Positions 18,300 through 27,500 of a DNA stretch of 64,000 nt are shown here, in pieces. Every line of letters begins with the position of its first letter. The stretch's first letter is position 1. Position numbers and translations under genes: made by a program. This DNA comes from Aerophototrophica crusticola. Lineage in GTDB: Bacteria > Pseudomonadota > Alphaproteobacteria > Azospirillales > Azospirillaceae. The notes under the pieces are model-generated. The model had not been told where the DNA came from and searched no databases. It saw only the letters and a program-made list of their open reading frames with translations. Where the stretch lies: assembly GCA_001939945.1 (NCBI GenBank), contig MOEB01000017.1:1-64000 (forward strand). Direction: 5' to 3'.

Positions 18300-18685
18300 G
18301 ATAGGCACCTTGAAACCCCGCTCCAGACATCAAGCATGCGCGGGCGGAAGGCCAGGGTGCCAACACCATGAAGGCGAATCCGACCGCCCGGTTGGCGGTC
18401 ACCCGTTCACCCCCGGGCCGAATCCAAAGAATTCGTGAACAATTCACCAAATGGTGTGAACCTACTTACCTGCCAAGCGGTCAACCCTCTGTGTTGTAAA
18501 GGATTTACGGCAAATAGAGGGATCGCTGGATGACTTCTGGTGTTGCGGGGAAGCAACGCGGTGGCGCGGCGCAGGGCCGATACGGGACCGAACCCGGCAG
18601 TGGAGGGAACCACCGGGCCGTGCGTCCCGTTACGTGTAATCAGCCCTCATCGGGGTGACGTGTTTCGGATCGTGGCGGGGGCATC
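18300..18685. other. Divergent promoter region of the surface-sugar block
   Basis: About 386 bases between divergent operons. Its middle (18420-18540) is clearly less G+C-rich than the surroundings (gaattcgtgaacaattcacc, gttgtaaaggatttacggca). An imperfect inverted repeat, gttcaccaaatggtgtgaac, lies about 18438-18460 and could be an operator. No coding or RNA gene was recognised. Confidence 0.5.
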
Positions 18686-19594
18686 ATGCCACTCATCTCG
18701 CTTGGCCTCCCGGTCTATAATGGGGAGCGCTACCTGGGCCAGGCCATCCGGTCGATCCTGGACCAGACCCATACGGACTTCGAGCTGGTGGTCTGCGACA
18801 ACGCTTCCACCGACGGCACGGCGGACATCCTGGCGGACTTCGCCCGGGCGGACGGCCGGGTCAAGGTCCACCGCAACCCCACCAACATCGGCGCCGCGCC
18901 GAACTGGAACCGGGCCTTCGCCCTGTCCCAGGGCCGGTACTTCAAGTGGATCGCCCACGACGACCTGCACGCCCCCACCTTCCTGGAGCACACGGTGGCC
19001 GTGTTGGAGAGCGACCCGGGCGTGATCCTCTGCCACACCGGCACGCGGCTGGTGGACGACCAGGGGGAGGAGCTGGCCTACGACCCCGTCTCCGGCAGCT
19101 ACCATGACCGGGCGGGCAACCGCCGGGTGGGGCCTCCGCCGGCCGGCCGGGCGACCTCTGCCGACCCGGTGCGGCGGTTCGAGGATCTGTTCCTGCGCAC
19201 CATCCGCTGCACGGACATCTTCGGCCTGATCCGGGCCGACGTGCTGCGCCAAACCCCGCTGCACCGCTCCTATTACAGCTCCGACAAGGCGCTGCTGGTG
19301 GAACTGGCCCTGCGCGGCCGCTTCCATGAGGTGCCGGAGACCCTGTTCATGAAACGGGACCACGTCTCCACCTCCCTTACCCTGTCGGCGGACGAGCAGC
19401 GGCGCTGGATCGACACCGCGGCCCCGCGCACCCGCTGGTCACCCAAGCGGCAGCAATATGTGCAGATCCTCGGCGCCGTCGCCCAGGTCCCAGGCTTGAC
19501 GCCCGCCCAGCGGCTGCGCTGCGCCGCCATGGTGGCGAACCGGGTGGACTGGGGCCATTTCCTGCGCAGCCGGCTGCACCTGCAGCACGCTTGA
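18686..19594 (+). CDS. Family 2 glycosyltransferase
   Basis: A 302-residue GT-A fold transferase. The N-terminus ISLGLPVYNGERYLGQAIRS, the nucleotide-binding VVCDNASTDGTADILADFA and the metal-binding FKWIAHDDLHAPTFLE are typical of GT2. YYSSDKALLVELALRGRF and a second acidic region follow. It would transfer a sugar from a nucleotide donor onto a growing glycan at the inner membrane face; donor and acceptor are unknown. First gene of the plus-strand pair, three bases before the next gene. Confidence 0.92.
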   Translation: MPLISLGLPVYNGERYLGQAIRSILDQTHTDFELVVCDNASTDGTADILADFARADGRVKVHRNPTNIGAAPNWNRAFALSQGRYFKWIAHDDLHAPTFLEHTVAVLESDPGVILCHTGTRLVDDQGEELAYDPVSGSYHDRAGNRRVGPPPAGRATSADPVRRFEDLFLRTIRCTDIFGLIRADVLRQTPLHRSYYSSDKALLVELALRGRFHEVPETLFMKRDHVSTSLTLSADEQRRWIDTAAPRTRWSPKRQQYVQILGAVAQVPGLTPAQRLRCAAMVANRVDWGHFLRSRLHLQHA

Positions 19595-19597
19595 CCC

Positions 19598-20788
19598 ATG
19601 GCGCCCACCCCGGACCCGGCGGCCATCCCCTGCCCCTGCTGCGACCATGCCGGCTCGGTGCCGGTGCTGGACGCCGGGCTGCTGCCCGCCAACACCACCG
19701 CCCCCGCCCCCACCCGTGGGGCGGCGTTGGCGGCGGCGCGGGGGCCCCTGCGCCTGTCCGTCTGCCCGGCCTGCGGCTTCCTCTACAACACCGCCTACGA
19801 CCCGGCCCTCATCCAGCTGGGCCCGGACCTGGAGGAGACGCAGGGTTTCTCCCCCACCTTCGTCCGCTTCCACGAGGGGCTGGCCGCCGACCTGGCCCGC
19901 CGCCACGACCTGTCCGGCAAGCGGGTGGTGGAGATCGGCTGCGGCAAGGGGGAGTTCCTGGCCATCCTGGCCCGGGTGGCCGACGGCACGGGCCTGGGCT
20001 TCGACCCCGGCTTCGTCCCCGGCCGGGCGGGCGCGGGGGAAGAACGCATCCGGGTGGAGCCCCGCCTGTTCGGCCCGGGGGACGCGGAGGCCGTGCGCGG
20101 CGACCTGTTCGCCTGCAAGATGACGCTGGAGCATATCCAGCACCCCCCCGCCTTCCTGGACCTGTTCCGCCGCGCCAGCCTGGCCAGCGGCGGGGCGCCG
20201 GTCTTCTTCATGGTGCCGGAGACGCGGGTGATCCTGGAGCGGATGCAGCTCTGGGACCTGTATTTCGAGCATTGCTCCAACTTCACGCCCGGCTCGCTGG
20301 CCCGGCTGTTCGCCCGTTGCGGCTTCACCCTCACCGACCTGCGCACCGTCTTCGACGGCCACTACCTGATAGCGGAGGCCGTGCCCGGCCCACCCTCCCC
20401 CCGCCACGACCTGGAAGAGGCAGCGGGGGAAACGGTCGCCATCGCCACCGCCTTCGGCCACGCGGCGGGGGAACGCCTGGCTGGCTGGCGGGCCCGCCAG
20501 GAAGGCTGGGGCCGTGACGGCCGGCGCGTGGTCCTGTGGGGCGCCGGGTCGCGCACCACCACCCTGATCAACATGGCGGGGCTGGATGAAAGGCTGGCGG
20601 GGGTGGTGGACATCAACCCCCACCGCCGCGGCACCTTCGTCCCCGGCACCGGCCACGCGGTGGTCGGGCCCGGTGACCTGCCGGACCTCAGGCCCGACCT
20701 GGTGGTGGTGATGAACCCGGTCTACCGGGAGGAAATCCGCGGCATGCTGGCCGCCCACGGCCTGCACCCGGTGCTGAAAGACGCCTAA
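19598..20788 (+). CDS. Zinc-ribbon class I SAM methyltransferase
   Basis: A 396-residue protein with the same three-part plan as the product of 16983-18299, but divergent in sequence. The N-terminal ribbon has IPCPCCDHAGSVPVLDAG and LSVCPACGFLYNTAYDP. The SAM domain has KRVVEIGCGKGEFLAILARV and ACKMTLEHIQHPPAFLDLF. The C-terminal domain has RRVVLWGAGSRTTTLINMAG and DLVVVMNPVYREEIRGMLA. It probably methylates a nucleotide sugar or glycan made by the neighbouring genes. Its stop overlaps the stop of the convergent 69-residue gene by four bases. Confidence 0.87.
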   Translation: MAPTPDPAAIPCPCCDHAGSVPVLDAGLLPANTTAPAPTRGAALAAARGPLRLSVCPACGFLYNTAYDPALIQLGPDLEETQGFSPTFVRFHEGLAADLARRHDLSGKRVVEIGCGKGEFLAILARVADGTGLGFDPGFVPGRAGAGEERIRVEPRLFGPGDAEAVRGDLFACKMTLEHIQHPPAFLDLFRRASLASGGAPVFFMVPETRVILERMQLWDLYFEHCSNFTPGSLARLFARCGFTLTDLRTVFDGHYLIAEAVPGPPSPRHDLEEAAGETVAIATAFGHAAGERLAGWRARQEGWGRDGRRVVLWGAGSRTTTLINMAGLDERLAGVVDINPHRRGTFVPGTGHAVVGPGDLPDLRPDLVVVMNPVYREEIRGMLAAHGLHPVLKDA

Positions 20789-20994
20789 CGCCGAACCTCT
20801 GCCGCCGCCAACATCTCGCCGCACCGCTGCTCCGCCTCCCGGCGCAGCGCGTCCAGGCGCTCCTGCATCTCCCAGGGGCGGAGGCTGCGGCCGGTGCCCA
20901 GCAGGGCGAGGCCCAGATCATCAAGGGCCGTCAGGTAGCCGCGCATCAGCAGCAGCATCTCGGGAAGGAATTCTTGGCCGTCCATGTCACTCAT
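20785..20994 (-). CDS. Small hypothetical helical protein
   Basis: A 69-residue acidic, mostly helical product: MLLLMRGYLTALDDLGLALL, then LRPWEMQERLDALRREAEQR, then CGEMLAAAEVRR. No family is recognised. The ribosome site is weak, and an internal ATG three codons in is possible. It fills the gap between a convergent gene and a non-coding stretch, and its stop overlaps that of the methyltransferase. The amphipathic helices suggest a real protein, but expression is uncertain. Confidence 0.5.
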   Translation of the reverse strand: MSDMDGQEFLPEMLLLMRGYLTALDDLGLALLGTGRSLRPWEMQERLDALRREAEQRCGEMLAAAEVRR

Positions 20995-21303
20995 CCGGTC
21001 GCTCAGGGGTATCGGGCTCGCCGGCTGCCGCCGGCAATCAGCGCGGATCAAGCCCGCCTTTCCCCTGTAATCCAGCCATAGGCTTGCCGGATGCGGCCCG
21101 CGCCGGGGCAGTTGGGGTAAGCCGCCCGGGGATAACCAGCGACCCCGCTGGAATCCAAGGGTTTCCTGCCGGCACGCGGGCCAGACCTGCGCGGGGCAGG
21201 GAACCCGTACCGGCGATCGTCCTGGAAATTTCACGATCCCTTGTCGGGAACGCCCGCCCTCCCCCGTCCTCGGCATGCGGACCAGAAACCAGGGAGGAAC
21301 CCC
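20995..21303. other. Intergenic region upstream of the DUF1428 gene
   Basis: About 309 bases between divergent genes. ACCAGGGAGGAACCCC just before 21304 is the ribosome site of the downstream gene. A slightly A+T-richer patch at 21220-21245 (ctggaaatttcacgatccct) may hold its promoter. I see no repeat or RNA gene. Confidence 0.4.
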
Positions 21304-21657
21304 ATGTCCTACGTCGATGGCTTCATCATCCCCGTTCACAAGGACCGGCTTGAGGATTACCGGGCCTTGGCCCGGTTGGGCGCGGAAGTCTTCAAGGACC
21401 ATGGCGCCCTGGCCGTGGTGGAATGCGTCGGCGACGACGTGCCCTACGGCACCCTCACCTCCTTCCCCCGCTCCGTCCAGGCGACGGAGGATGAGGTGGT
21501 GGTCTTCTCCTGGATCATCCATGCCTCGCGGGAGGCGCGGGACGCGACCAACGCCAAGGCCATGGCGGATGAGCGGCTGAAGGAATGCATGACCAACCCG
21601 CCCTTCGACGGCAAGCGCATGATCTGGGGCGGCTTCGTGCCCTTCCTGGAGGCCTGA
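21304..21657 (+). CDS. DUF1428 family protein
   Basis: A 117-residue protein matching the DUF1428/YbaA family, small ferredoxin-fold proteins of unknown function. The start MSYVDGFIIPVHKDRLEDYR, the middle VVFSWIIHASREARDATNAK and the end FDGKRMIWGGFVPFLEA are all characteristic, and the length is normal. It has a good GGAGG ribosome site. It lies 162 bases upstream of gnd on the same strand, with no evident functional link. Confidence 0.93.
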   Translation: MSYVDGFIIPVHKDRLEDYRALARLGAEVFKDHGALAVVECVGDDVPYGTLTSFPRSVQATEDEVVVFSWIIHASREARDATNAKAMADERLKECMTNPPFDGKRMIWGGFVPFLEA

Positions 21658-21819
21658 CAAGGCGGTACGAGCCCCTGGCCCATGCGGGCGTGAGCCAAAC
21701 CTGCCCGGCGTCTGAGGGGGCCGTTGGTCGGTCACGACCAGCGGCCACGGGATTGGGCCCTGGAACCCATCCCGCCCGCCCCCATTTCCCGCAGGGGAAC
21801 CCAGAGAGGGAGCGGCGGG

Positions 21820-22794
21820 ATGGAGATCGGGATCGTGGGCCTTGGCCGGATGGGCGGCAACATCGCCCGGCGGCTGATGCGGGCGGGCCACCGCTGCGTG
21901 GTGTTCGACCTGGACCGGGCCGCGGTGGAGTCCCTGGCCCGGGAGGGCGCCCAGCCCGCCCGCGACCTGGCGGACCTGGTCGCGGCCCTCGCCCCGCCCC
22001 GCGCCGTCTGGCTGATGCTGCCGGCGGGGGAGGTGACGGAGCGCACCCTGCTCGCCCTCGCCGACCGGATGGACCCGGGCGACATGCTGGTGGAGGGCGG
22101 CAACACCCACTACAAGGACGACCTTCGCCGGGCGGCGCTCCTGGCGCCCAGGGGCCTGCACCTCATCGACGTGGGCACGTCGGGCGGGGTCTGGGGGCTG
22201 GAGCGGGGCTATTGCCTGATGGTGGGCGGCGACGCCGCCATCGTGGGGCAGCTGGACCCCATCTTCGCGGCCCTGGCCCCCGGCCTAGGCGACATCCCCC
22301 GCACGCCGGGCCGCGATGGCCGTGACCCCCGGGTGGAGCGTGGCTATGTCCATGCCGGCCCCACCGGCGCCGGCCACTATGCCAAGATGGTGCACAACGC
22401 CATCGAGTACGGCCTGATGCAGGCCTATGCGGAGGGCTTCGAGCTGTTGCGGGCCGCCCCCGGCCTGTCCGGCCCCGACGGCCAGCCCTTCGTCTTCGAC
22501 CTCGCCGACTTGGCGGAGGTCTGGCGCCGCGGCAGCGTCATCCCCTCCTGGCTGCTGGACCTTGCCGCCACGTCCCTCGCCCGGGACGGGGACCTGTCGG
22601 ACCAAATCGGCTTCGTCCAGGATTCCGGCGAGGGCCGCTGGGCCGCCATGGCCGCCATCGAGTCCGCCGTCGCCGCCCCCGTCCTTTCCGCCGCCCTCTT
22701 CGCCCGCTTCCGCTCCCGCCAGGACCACACCTTCGCCGAGAAGCTCCTTTCCGCCATGCGCCAGGGCTTCGGCGGGCATGTGGAGCCGAAATAG
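21820..22794 (+). CDS. gnd: 6-phosphogluconate dehydrogenase (decarboxylating)
   Basis: A 324-residue short-form enzyme of the oxidative pentose phosphate pathway, converting 6-phosphogluconate to ribulose-5-phosphate with CO2 release. The Rossmann motif is IGIVGLGRMGGNIARRLMRA. The substrate motif is LIDVGTSGGVWGLERGYCLM, and the catalytic lysine region is GPTGAGHYAKMVHNAIEYGL. An acidic residue after the second strand (VVFDLDRAAV) hints at NAD preference, as in other short forms; that is inference. GAGAGGGAG precedes the ATG at 21820, so the longer frame from 21724 is rejected. Nearby SMP-30 may feed the same sugar-acid route. Confidence 0.93.
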   Translation: MEIGIVGLGRMGGNIARRLMRAGHRCVVFDLDRAAVESLAREGAQPARDLADLVAALAPPRAVWLMLPAGEVTERTLLALADRMDPGDMLVEGGNTHYKDDLRRAALLAPRGLHLIDVGTSGGVWGLERGYCLMVGGDAAIVGQLDPIFAALAPGLGDIPRTPGRDGRDPRVERGYVHAGPTGAGHYAKMVHNAIEYGLMQAYAEGFELLRAAPGLSGPDGQPFVFDLADLAEVWRRGSVIPSWLLDLAATSLARDGDLSDQIGFVQDSGEGRWAAMAAIESAVAAPVLSAALFARFRSRQDHTFAEKLLSAMRQGFGGHVEPK

Positions 22795-22812
22795 GGCTGA
22801 CGGGCAAACTAC

Positions 22813-22835
22813 CCCTCTTCCCACCGGGGAGAGGG
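22813..22835. terminator. Hairpin between convergent gnd and SMP-30 genes
   Basis: CCCTCTTCCC (22813-22822) pairs with GGGGAGAGGG (22826-22835) through 10 bp including one G-U, with a 3-base loop. No clear T-run follows on either strand, so termination is probable from position only. Confidence 0.5.
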
Positions 22836-22904
22836 CCAGGTGATGGGAACCGCAAGACCAGCGCGGAACCAACCGTTTCGTCTCAATATCTTAGAACCCT
22901 TTGC

Positions 22905-23753
22905 TCACCCGATCCCTGAGCCCAACACACCCGCCGCCACCCCCCTGGCCCCCACCTCTGCCCGATAGATCCCTCCGCCCCCGGCGGTGGTGATGAACAG
23001 CGTGGTGAGGTCCGGCCCGCCGAAGGCGCAGGAGGTCACGTCCGTCACCGGCAGCGTGACCCGGGCAAGCTCCCGCCCGTCCGCCCCATGTCGCGTCACG
23101 CAGCTTCCCCCATAATGCGCCTGCCACAGGAAGCCCTCCGCATCCACCGTCATCCCGTCCGGGTGCCCGTCCTGCTCCCCCAATTCCAGGAACAGGACCC
23201 GGCCCGCCACCCCCTCGGGCGTCCCGTCGAAGCGGTGGACCTTGCCGGTCGGGCTGTCCGCCAGGTACCCCGTGGACCCGTCAGCCGTGAAGGCCGGGCC
23301 GTTGGGGATGGTCAATCCCTCCGCCAGCCGCCGGGGGACACCCGTCCCCTCCCATAGCCACAGCACCCCGGCCCCTTCCCGCTGGTCCTCCGCCATGCTG
23401 CTGAACCAGAGCCGCCCTGACGGGTCCACCTTGCCGTCGTTCAGCCGGTGCCCTGGCGGCAGGTCGGGGATCGGAGCCAGCAGCGTCAGCCCGCCCCCGT
23501 CCAGGTCATGGCCATGCAGCCCCGTCGCCAGCCCCAGCAGCAGCCGGCCCGGTTCCGGCATCAGGGCCGCGAAGCCCGGCTTGGCCGGCAGGTCGCGCAT
23601 CACCCGTGCCCCCGTGCCCGGCTCCAGCCAGACCAGCCTCCGCCCCTCGATGTCCACGGCGTACAGCCGCCCCAGCCGCGGGTCCCACAGCGGCCCCTCC
23701 CCGAGCGTCAGGTCCACACCCCACAGCAGCTCCGCCGCGTCAGTCCCCACCAT
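22905..23753 (-). CDS. SMP-30/gluconolactonase family protein
   Basis: A 282-residue six-bladed propeller lactonase. LTLGEGPLWDPRLGRLYAVD carries the N-terminal metal glutamate, NDGKVDPSGRLWFSSMAED the central metal residues, and DGHPDGMTVDAEGFLWQAHY the Asp/Gly-rich last site. Members hydrolyse sugar lactones such as gluconolactone to sugar acids. GGGGGAAC sits seven bases before the ATG at 23753, so the longer frame to 23903 is not used. It is convergent with gnd, and a combined role in sugar-acid metabolism is plausible but unproven. Confidence 0.9.
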   Translation of the reverse strand: MVGTDAAELLWGVDLTLGEGPLWDPRLGRLYAVDIEGRRLVWLEPGTGARVMRDLPAKPGFAALMPEPGRLLLGLATGLHGHDLDGGGLTLLAPIPDLPPGHRLNDGKVDPSGRLWFSSMAEDQREGAGVLWLWEGTGVPRRLAEGLTIPNGPAFTADGSTGYLADSPTGKVHRFDGTPEGVAGRVLFLELGEQDGHPDGMTVDAEGFLWQAHYGGSCVTRHGADGRELARVTLPVTDVTSCAFGGPDLTTLFITTAGGGGIYRAEVGARGVAAGVLGSGIG

Positions 23754-24043
23754 GTCCAGTTCCCCCAACCGACCACTGTGCCCGAAGGCAAACACGCCTT
23801 CCGCCCGTTCGGTCCCTGATTGTCCAAGGTGTGGCGGGCTGGATTGTCTACGGCAGGACAGGCATTTCTTGACCATACGGAAAGGTATTCGGCAGATAGA
23901 CAATGTCTATTTCACATTTGCATGATGTTGTTGTTGCATTCCCACCACGAATGCGCTTTTGACCGGCCTGCCACCGTCAGTCAGCGTCTTCCCCGCACGC
24001 GCCCGCACCCCATGACGGGCGCCAGGACCTGGGGAGGATGGCC
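23754..24043. promoter_or_regulatory. Divergent regulatory region with a GntR-like palindrome
   Basis: About 290 bases between the divergent SMP-30 and phosphatase genes, markedly A+T-rich at 23860-23960. ATAGAC-aat-GTCTAT at 23896-23910 is a perfect 6-base-arm palindrome, and a related half-site, TTGTCTAC, lies near 23843. Such sites are typical of GntR/FadR-type regulators of sugar-acid genes, but no such regulator is in the window. The assignment is tentative. Confidence 0.45.
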
Positions 24044-24493
24044 ATGGATCGCATGCACGGCATCGACGGGAACCTGACGGTCGGGCGCCAGCCGGATCGG
24101 GAAGACCTCCGCCGCTTGGCGGAGCATGGCTACGGCACCGTGATCGACCTGCGCCACGCGGGGGAACCGGGCCACGCCTTGTCCCCGGCGGAGGAGCGGG
24201 AAGCCGCGGAGGGGGCGGGCCTGACCTACCTGCACCTGCCCGTTTCGCTGGACACCTTGACCCCCGCCGTCCTGGCCCGCTTCCGTGCGGCGGTGGCGGA
24301 GAGCGACGGCCGCACCTATGTGCACTGTGCCGCGGGCCAGCGGGCCGCCGCCCTGGCCCTGGCCACCCGCGCCGCCAGCCAGGGCCTGTCCGCCTATGCC
24401 GTCCTGGCGGAGGCGGAGGGCTCGGGCCTGATGGTCCACGATCCCCGCGCCCGGGACTTCATCCACCGCATCGCCAGCCCGCCGGACTTGTGA
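24044..24493 (+). CDS. DUF442-type protein phosphatase-like protein
   Basis: A 149-residue dual-specificity-like phosphatase. The P-loop is TYVHCAAGQRAAALALATRA, a CX4R rather than CX5R loop, as in the DUF442/Blh group. NLTVGRQPDREDLRRLAEHG and TVIDLRHAGEPGHALSPAE at the N-terminus also match that group, and LPVSLDTLTPAVLARFRAAV precedes the loop. Relatives are linked to sulfide or glutathione metabolism and to phosphohistidine or tyrosine removal; the substrate is unknown here. GGGGAGG lies six bases from the ATG at 24044 but touches the ATG at 24038, so the later start is preferred. Confidence 0.82.
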   Translation: MDRMHGIDGNLTVGRQPDREDLRRLAEHGYGTVIDLRHAGEPGHALSPAEEREAAEGAGLTYLHLPVSLDTLTPAVLARFRAAVAESDGRTYVHCAAGQRAAALALATRAASQGLSAYAVLAEAEGSGLMVHDPRARDFIHRIASPPDL

Positions 24494-24557
24494 TCCTGGA
24501 AGGGTCCGGGCGGGCCGGGGCGGCAGCCGCCGTCCCCGCCCGCCTGTCTCCCGGCCC

Positions 24558-27500
24558 CTACTCCGCCGGCACGGCCGCCGGGGCGGCCCCCCGCGGCTGC
24601 CGGCGGCGGGACAGCCGCTGCTGGACCCTGTCCAGGTACAGGTAGACCACGGGGGTGGAGTAGAGCGTGAGCACCTGGCTGACCAGCAGGCCGCCCACGA
24701 TGGACACGCCCAGCGGCGTGCGTAGCTCCGCCCCATAGCCGCCCGACAGGGCCAGCGGGATGCCGCCCAGGATGGCGGCGAAGCTGGTCATCATGATCGG
24801 CCGGAAGCGCAGCAGGCAGGCCTGCCTTATGCTCTCCTCCGGCGTCTTGCCGGCCCGTTCCTCCTGGATGGCGAAATCCACCATCATGATGGCGTTCTTC
24901 TTGACGATGCCGATCAGCATGACGATGCCGATGATGGCCACCACGCTCAGCTCCAGCCCCGTCACCCACAGCCCCAGCAAGGCGCCGAGCCCGGCCGACG
25001 GGATGGTGGACAGGATGGTGATGGGGTGGATGAAGCTCTCATACAGCACCCCCAGCACCACATAGACGGCGAACAGCGCCGCCGCGATCAGGATGGGCTG
25101 GCTGGCCAGGCTGCGCTGGAACTCCTGCGCCGTGCCCTCGAACAGGGTGGTGATGCTGCCCGGCGCCCCCACCTGGGCGGGGACCTGCTCGATCAGCGGC
25201 ACCACTTGGCCCAGGGACGTGCCGGGTTGCAGGTTGAAGGACAGGGTGACGGAGGGGAACTGCTGGCTGTGGTTCACCGACAGGGCCGCCACCGCCGGCT
25301 TGACCGAGGTGAATGCCGTCAGCGGCACCAGCCCGCCGGTGTTGGAGCGGACATACAGCCCCTCCAGTGCCGTCTCGTCCGTCTGGAACCGGTCGGCCAC
25401 GCCCATGACCACCCGGTACTGGTCGATGTCGGAATAGATGGTGGAGACGAAGCGGTCGCCGAAGGCGCCGTACAGCGCGTCGTCCACCGCCTGGGTCGTC
25501 ACCCCCAGCCGCCCCGCCTGCACCCGGTCGATGGTGATGGCCAGGCGCGGGCTGATGGTCTGCTGGTCCGTGGCCACGTCCACCACGCCGGGGACCTTGC
25601 GCAGTTCCTCCTCGATCCGCGGCGCCCATTCGTACAGCACCCCGCCGTCGATGGAGCGGAGGGTGAACTGGTACTGGGACCGGGTCTGCCGCCCGCCGAT
25701 GCGGATGTTCTGGGCGGCCTGCAGGAAGACCTTGACCCCCTGCATCTGCGCGAACTTCGGCCGCAGGTCGGCCAGCACCTCCTCCGCCCCCCGCTCCCGG
25801 TCACCGCGGGGCTTCAGGGTGATGAACATGCGCCCCGTGTTGCCGGAGCCGCCCCGCCCGCCCACGAAGGCGGCCACCCCGGTCACGTCCGGGTCCTGGG
25901 CGGCGATGCTCGCCGCCTCCCCCATCAGCTGGTACATGCGGGTGAAGCTGACGTCGGGCGGCGCCTCCACCTGGCCCTGGATGGACCCTGTGTCCTCCTG
26001 CGGGATGAAGCCCTTGGGCAGGTGGACGTACAGCGCCACCGTGCAGGCGATGACCACCAGCGTGCCCAGCAGCGTGGCGAGCTGGTGCCGCAGCACCACG
26101 TCCAGGGTGCGGCGATAGAAGCCCAGCATCCCGTCGAAGCCCCGCTCCGTGATGCGGTACAGCCGGCCCCGCGTCTCCGCCGGCGGCTCCGGCTTGACGT
26201 AGCGGGCGGCCAGCATGGGCGTCAGGGTCAGCGACACCACCATGCTGACGATCAGCGCCACCGTGACCGTGACCGCGAACTCCCGGAACAGGCGCCCGAC
26301 GATGCCGCCCATCAGCAGCAGCGGGATGAACACCGCCACCAGGCTGATGGTGATGGAGACGATGGTGAAGCCGATCTCCGACGCGCCCTTCAGGGCCGCC
26401 TCGAACGGCTTCATGCCGTCCTCGATGTGGCGGACGATGTTCTCCAGCATCACGATGGCGTCGTCCACCACCAGCCCCACCGCGATGGTCAGGCCCATGA
26501 GGCTGAGGTTGTTCAGGCTGAACCCGCAGGCCCACATGGCCGCGAAGGTGCCCACAAGCGACAGGGGCACCGCCGTGGCCGGGATCAGGGTGGCGGCCAG
26601 GTTGCGCAGGAACACCAGGATGGTCAGCACCACCAACCCGATTGTCAGGGCCAGGGTGAACTCCACCTCGTGCACGCTGTCGCGCACCGACAGGGATCGG
26701 TCGGACACGGTGGTGAGCTGGACCGTGGGCGGGATGCCCTGGGTCAGCTGGGGCACCTGGGCCAGGATGCGGTCCACCACGTCGATGACGTTGGCGTCGG
26801 CCTGGCGGGTCACCAGCAGGATGACGCCGGGCCGCCCGCCGAACAGGCCGCGCTGCCGCTCATCCTCCACCCCGTCATAGACGCGGGCGACGTCCTGCAA
26901 CTGCACGGCCGCCCCGTTGCGATAGGCGACCAGCACCTCCCGGAACTGCTGCGCGTCGCGGAGCTGGTCGTTGGCGTCCAGGCCCAGCGCCTTCTCCTGT
27001 CCCTGGAGCTGGCCCTTGGGCCGGTTCAGGTTGGTCTGCTGGATGGTGCTGGCCACCTCGTCGATGCCGATGCCCAGCGCAGCGAGGGCCGTGGGGTTCA
27101 CGTCCACCCGCACCGCGTACTTCTGCTCCCCCGCGATGCGGACCTCCGCCACGCCCTCCTCGGAGGAGATCTGCTGCGCCAGGATGTCGGCCCAGCGGCT
27201 GACCTCGTAGCTGGGCAGCTGGTCGGAGGTCAGGGCGAAGATCAGCACCGGCGCGTCCGCCGGGTTCACCTTGCGGTAGGTGGGCGGGTCCGGCAGGTCC
27301 GACGGCAGCCGCCCCTGCGCCGCCTGGATGGCGGCCGCCACGTCCTGGGCGCCCACGTCGATGTCGCGGCCCAGCTCGAACTGCAGGGTGATCTGCGTGC
27401 TGCCGGTGGAGCTGGTGGAGGAAAGCTGCGCCACCCCCTCGATGGTGGCGAGTTGGCGTTCCAGCGGGGCGGCGACGGACCGCGCCATCACCTCCGGGCT

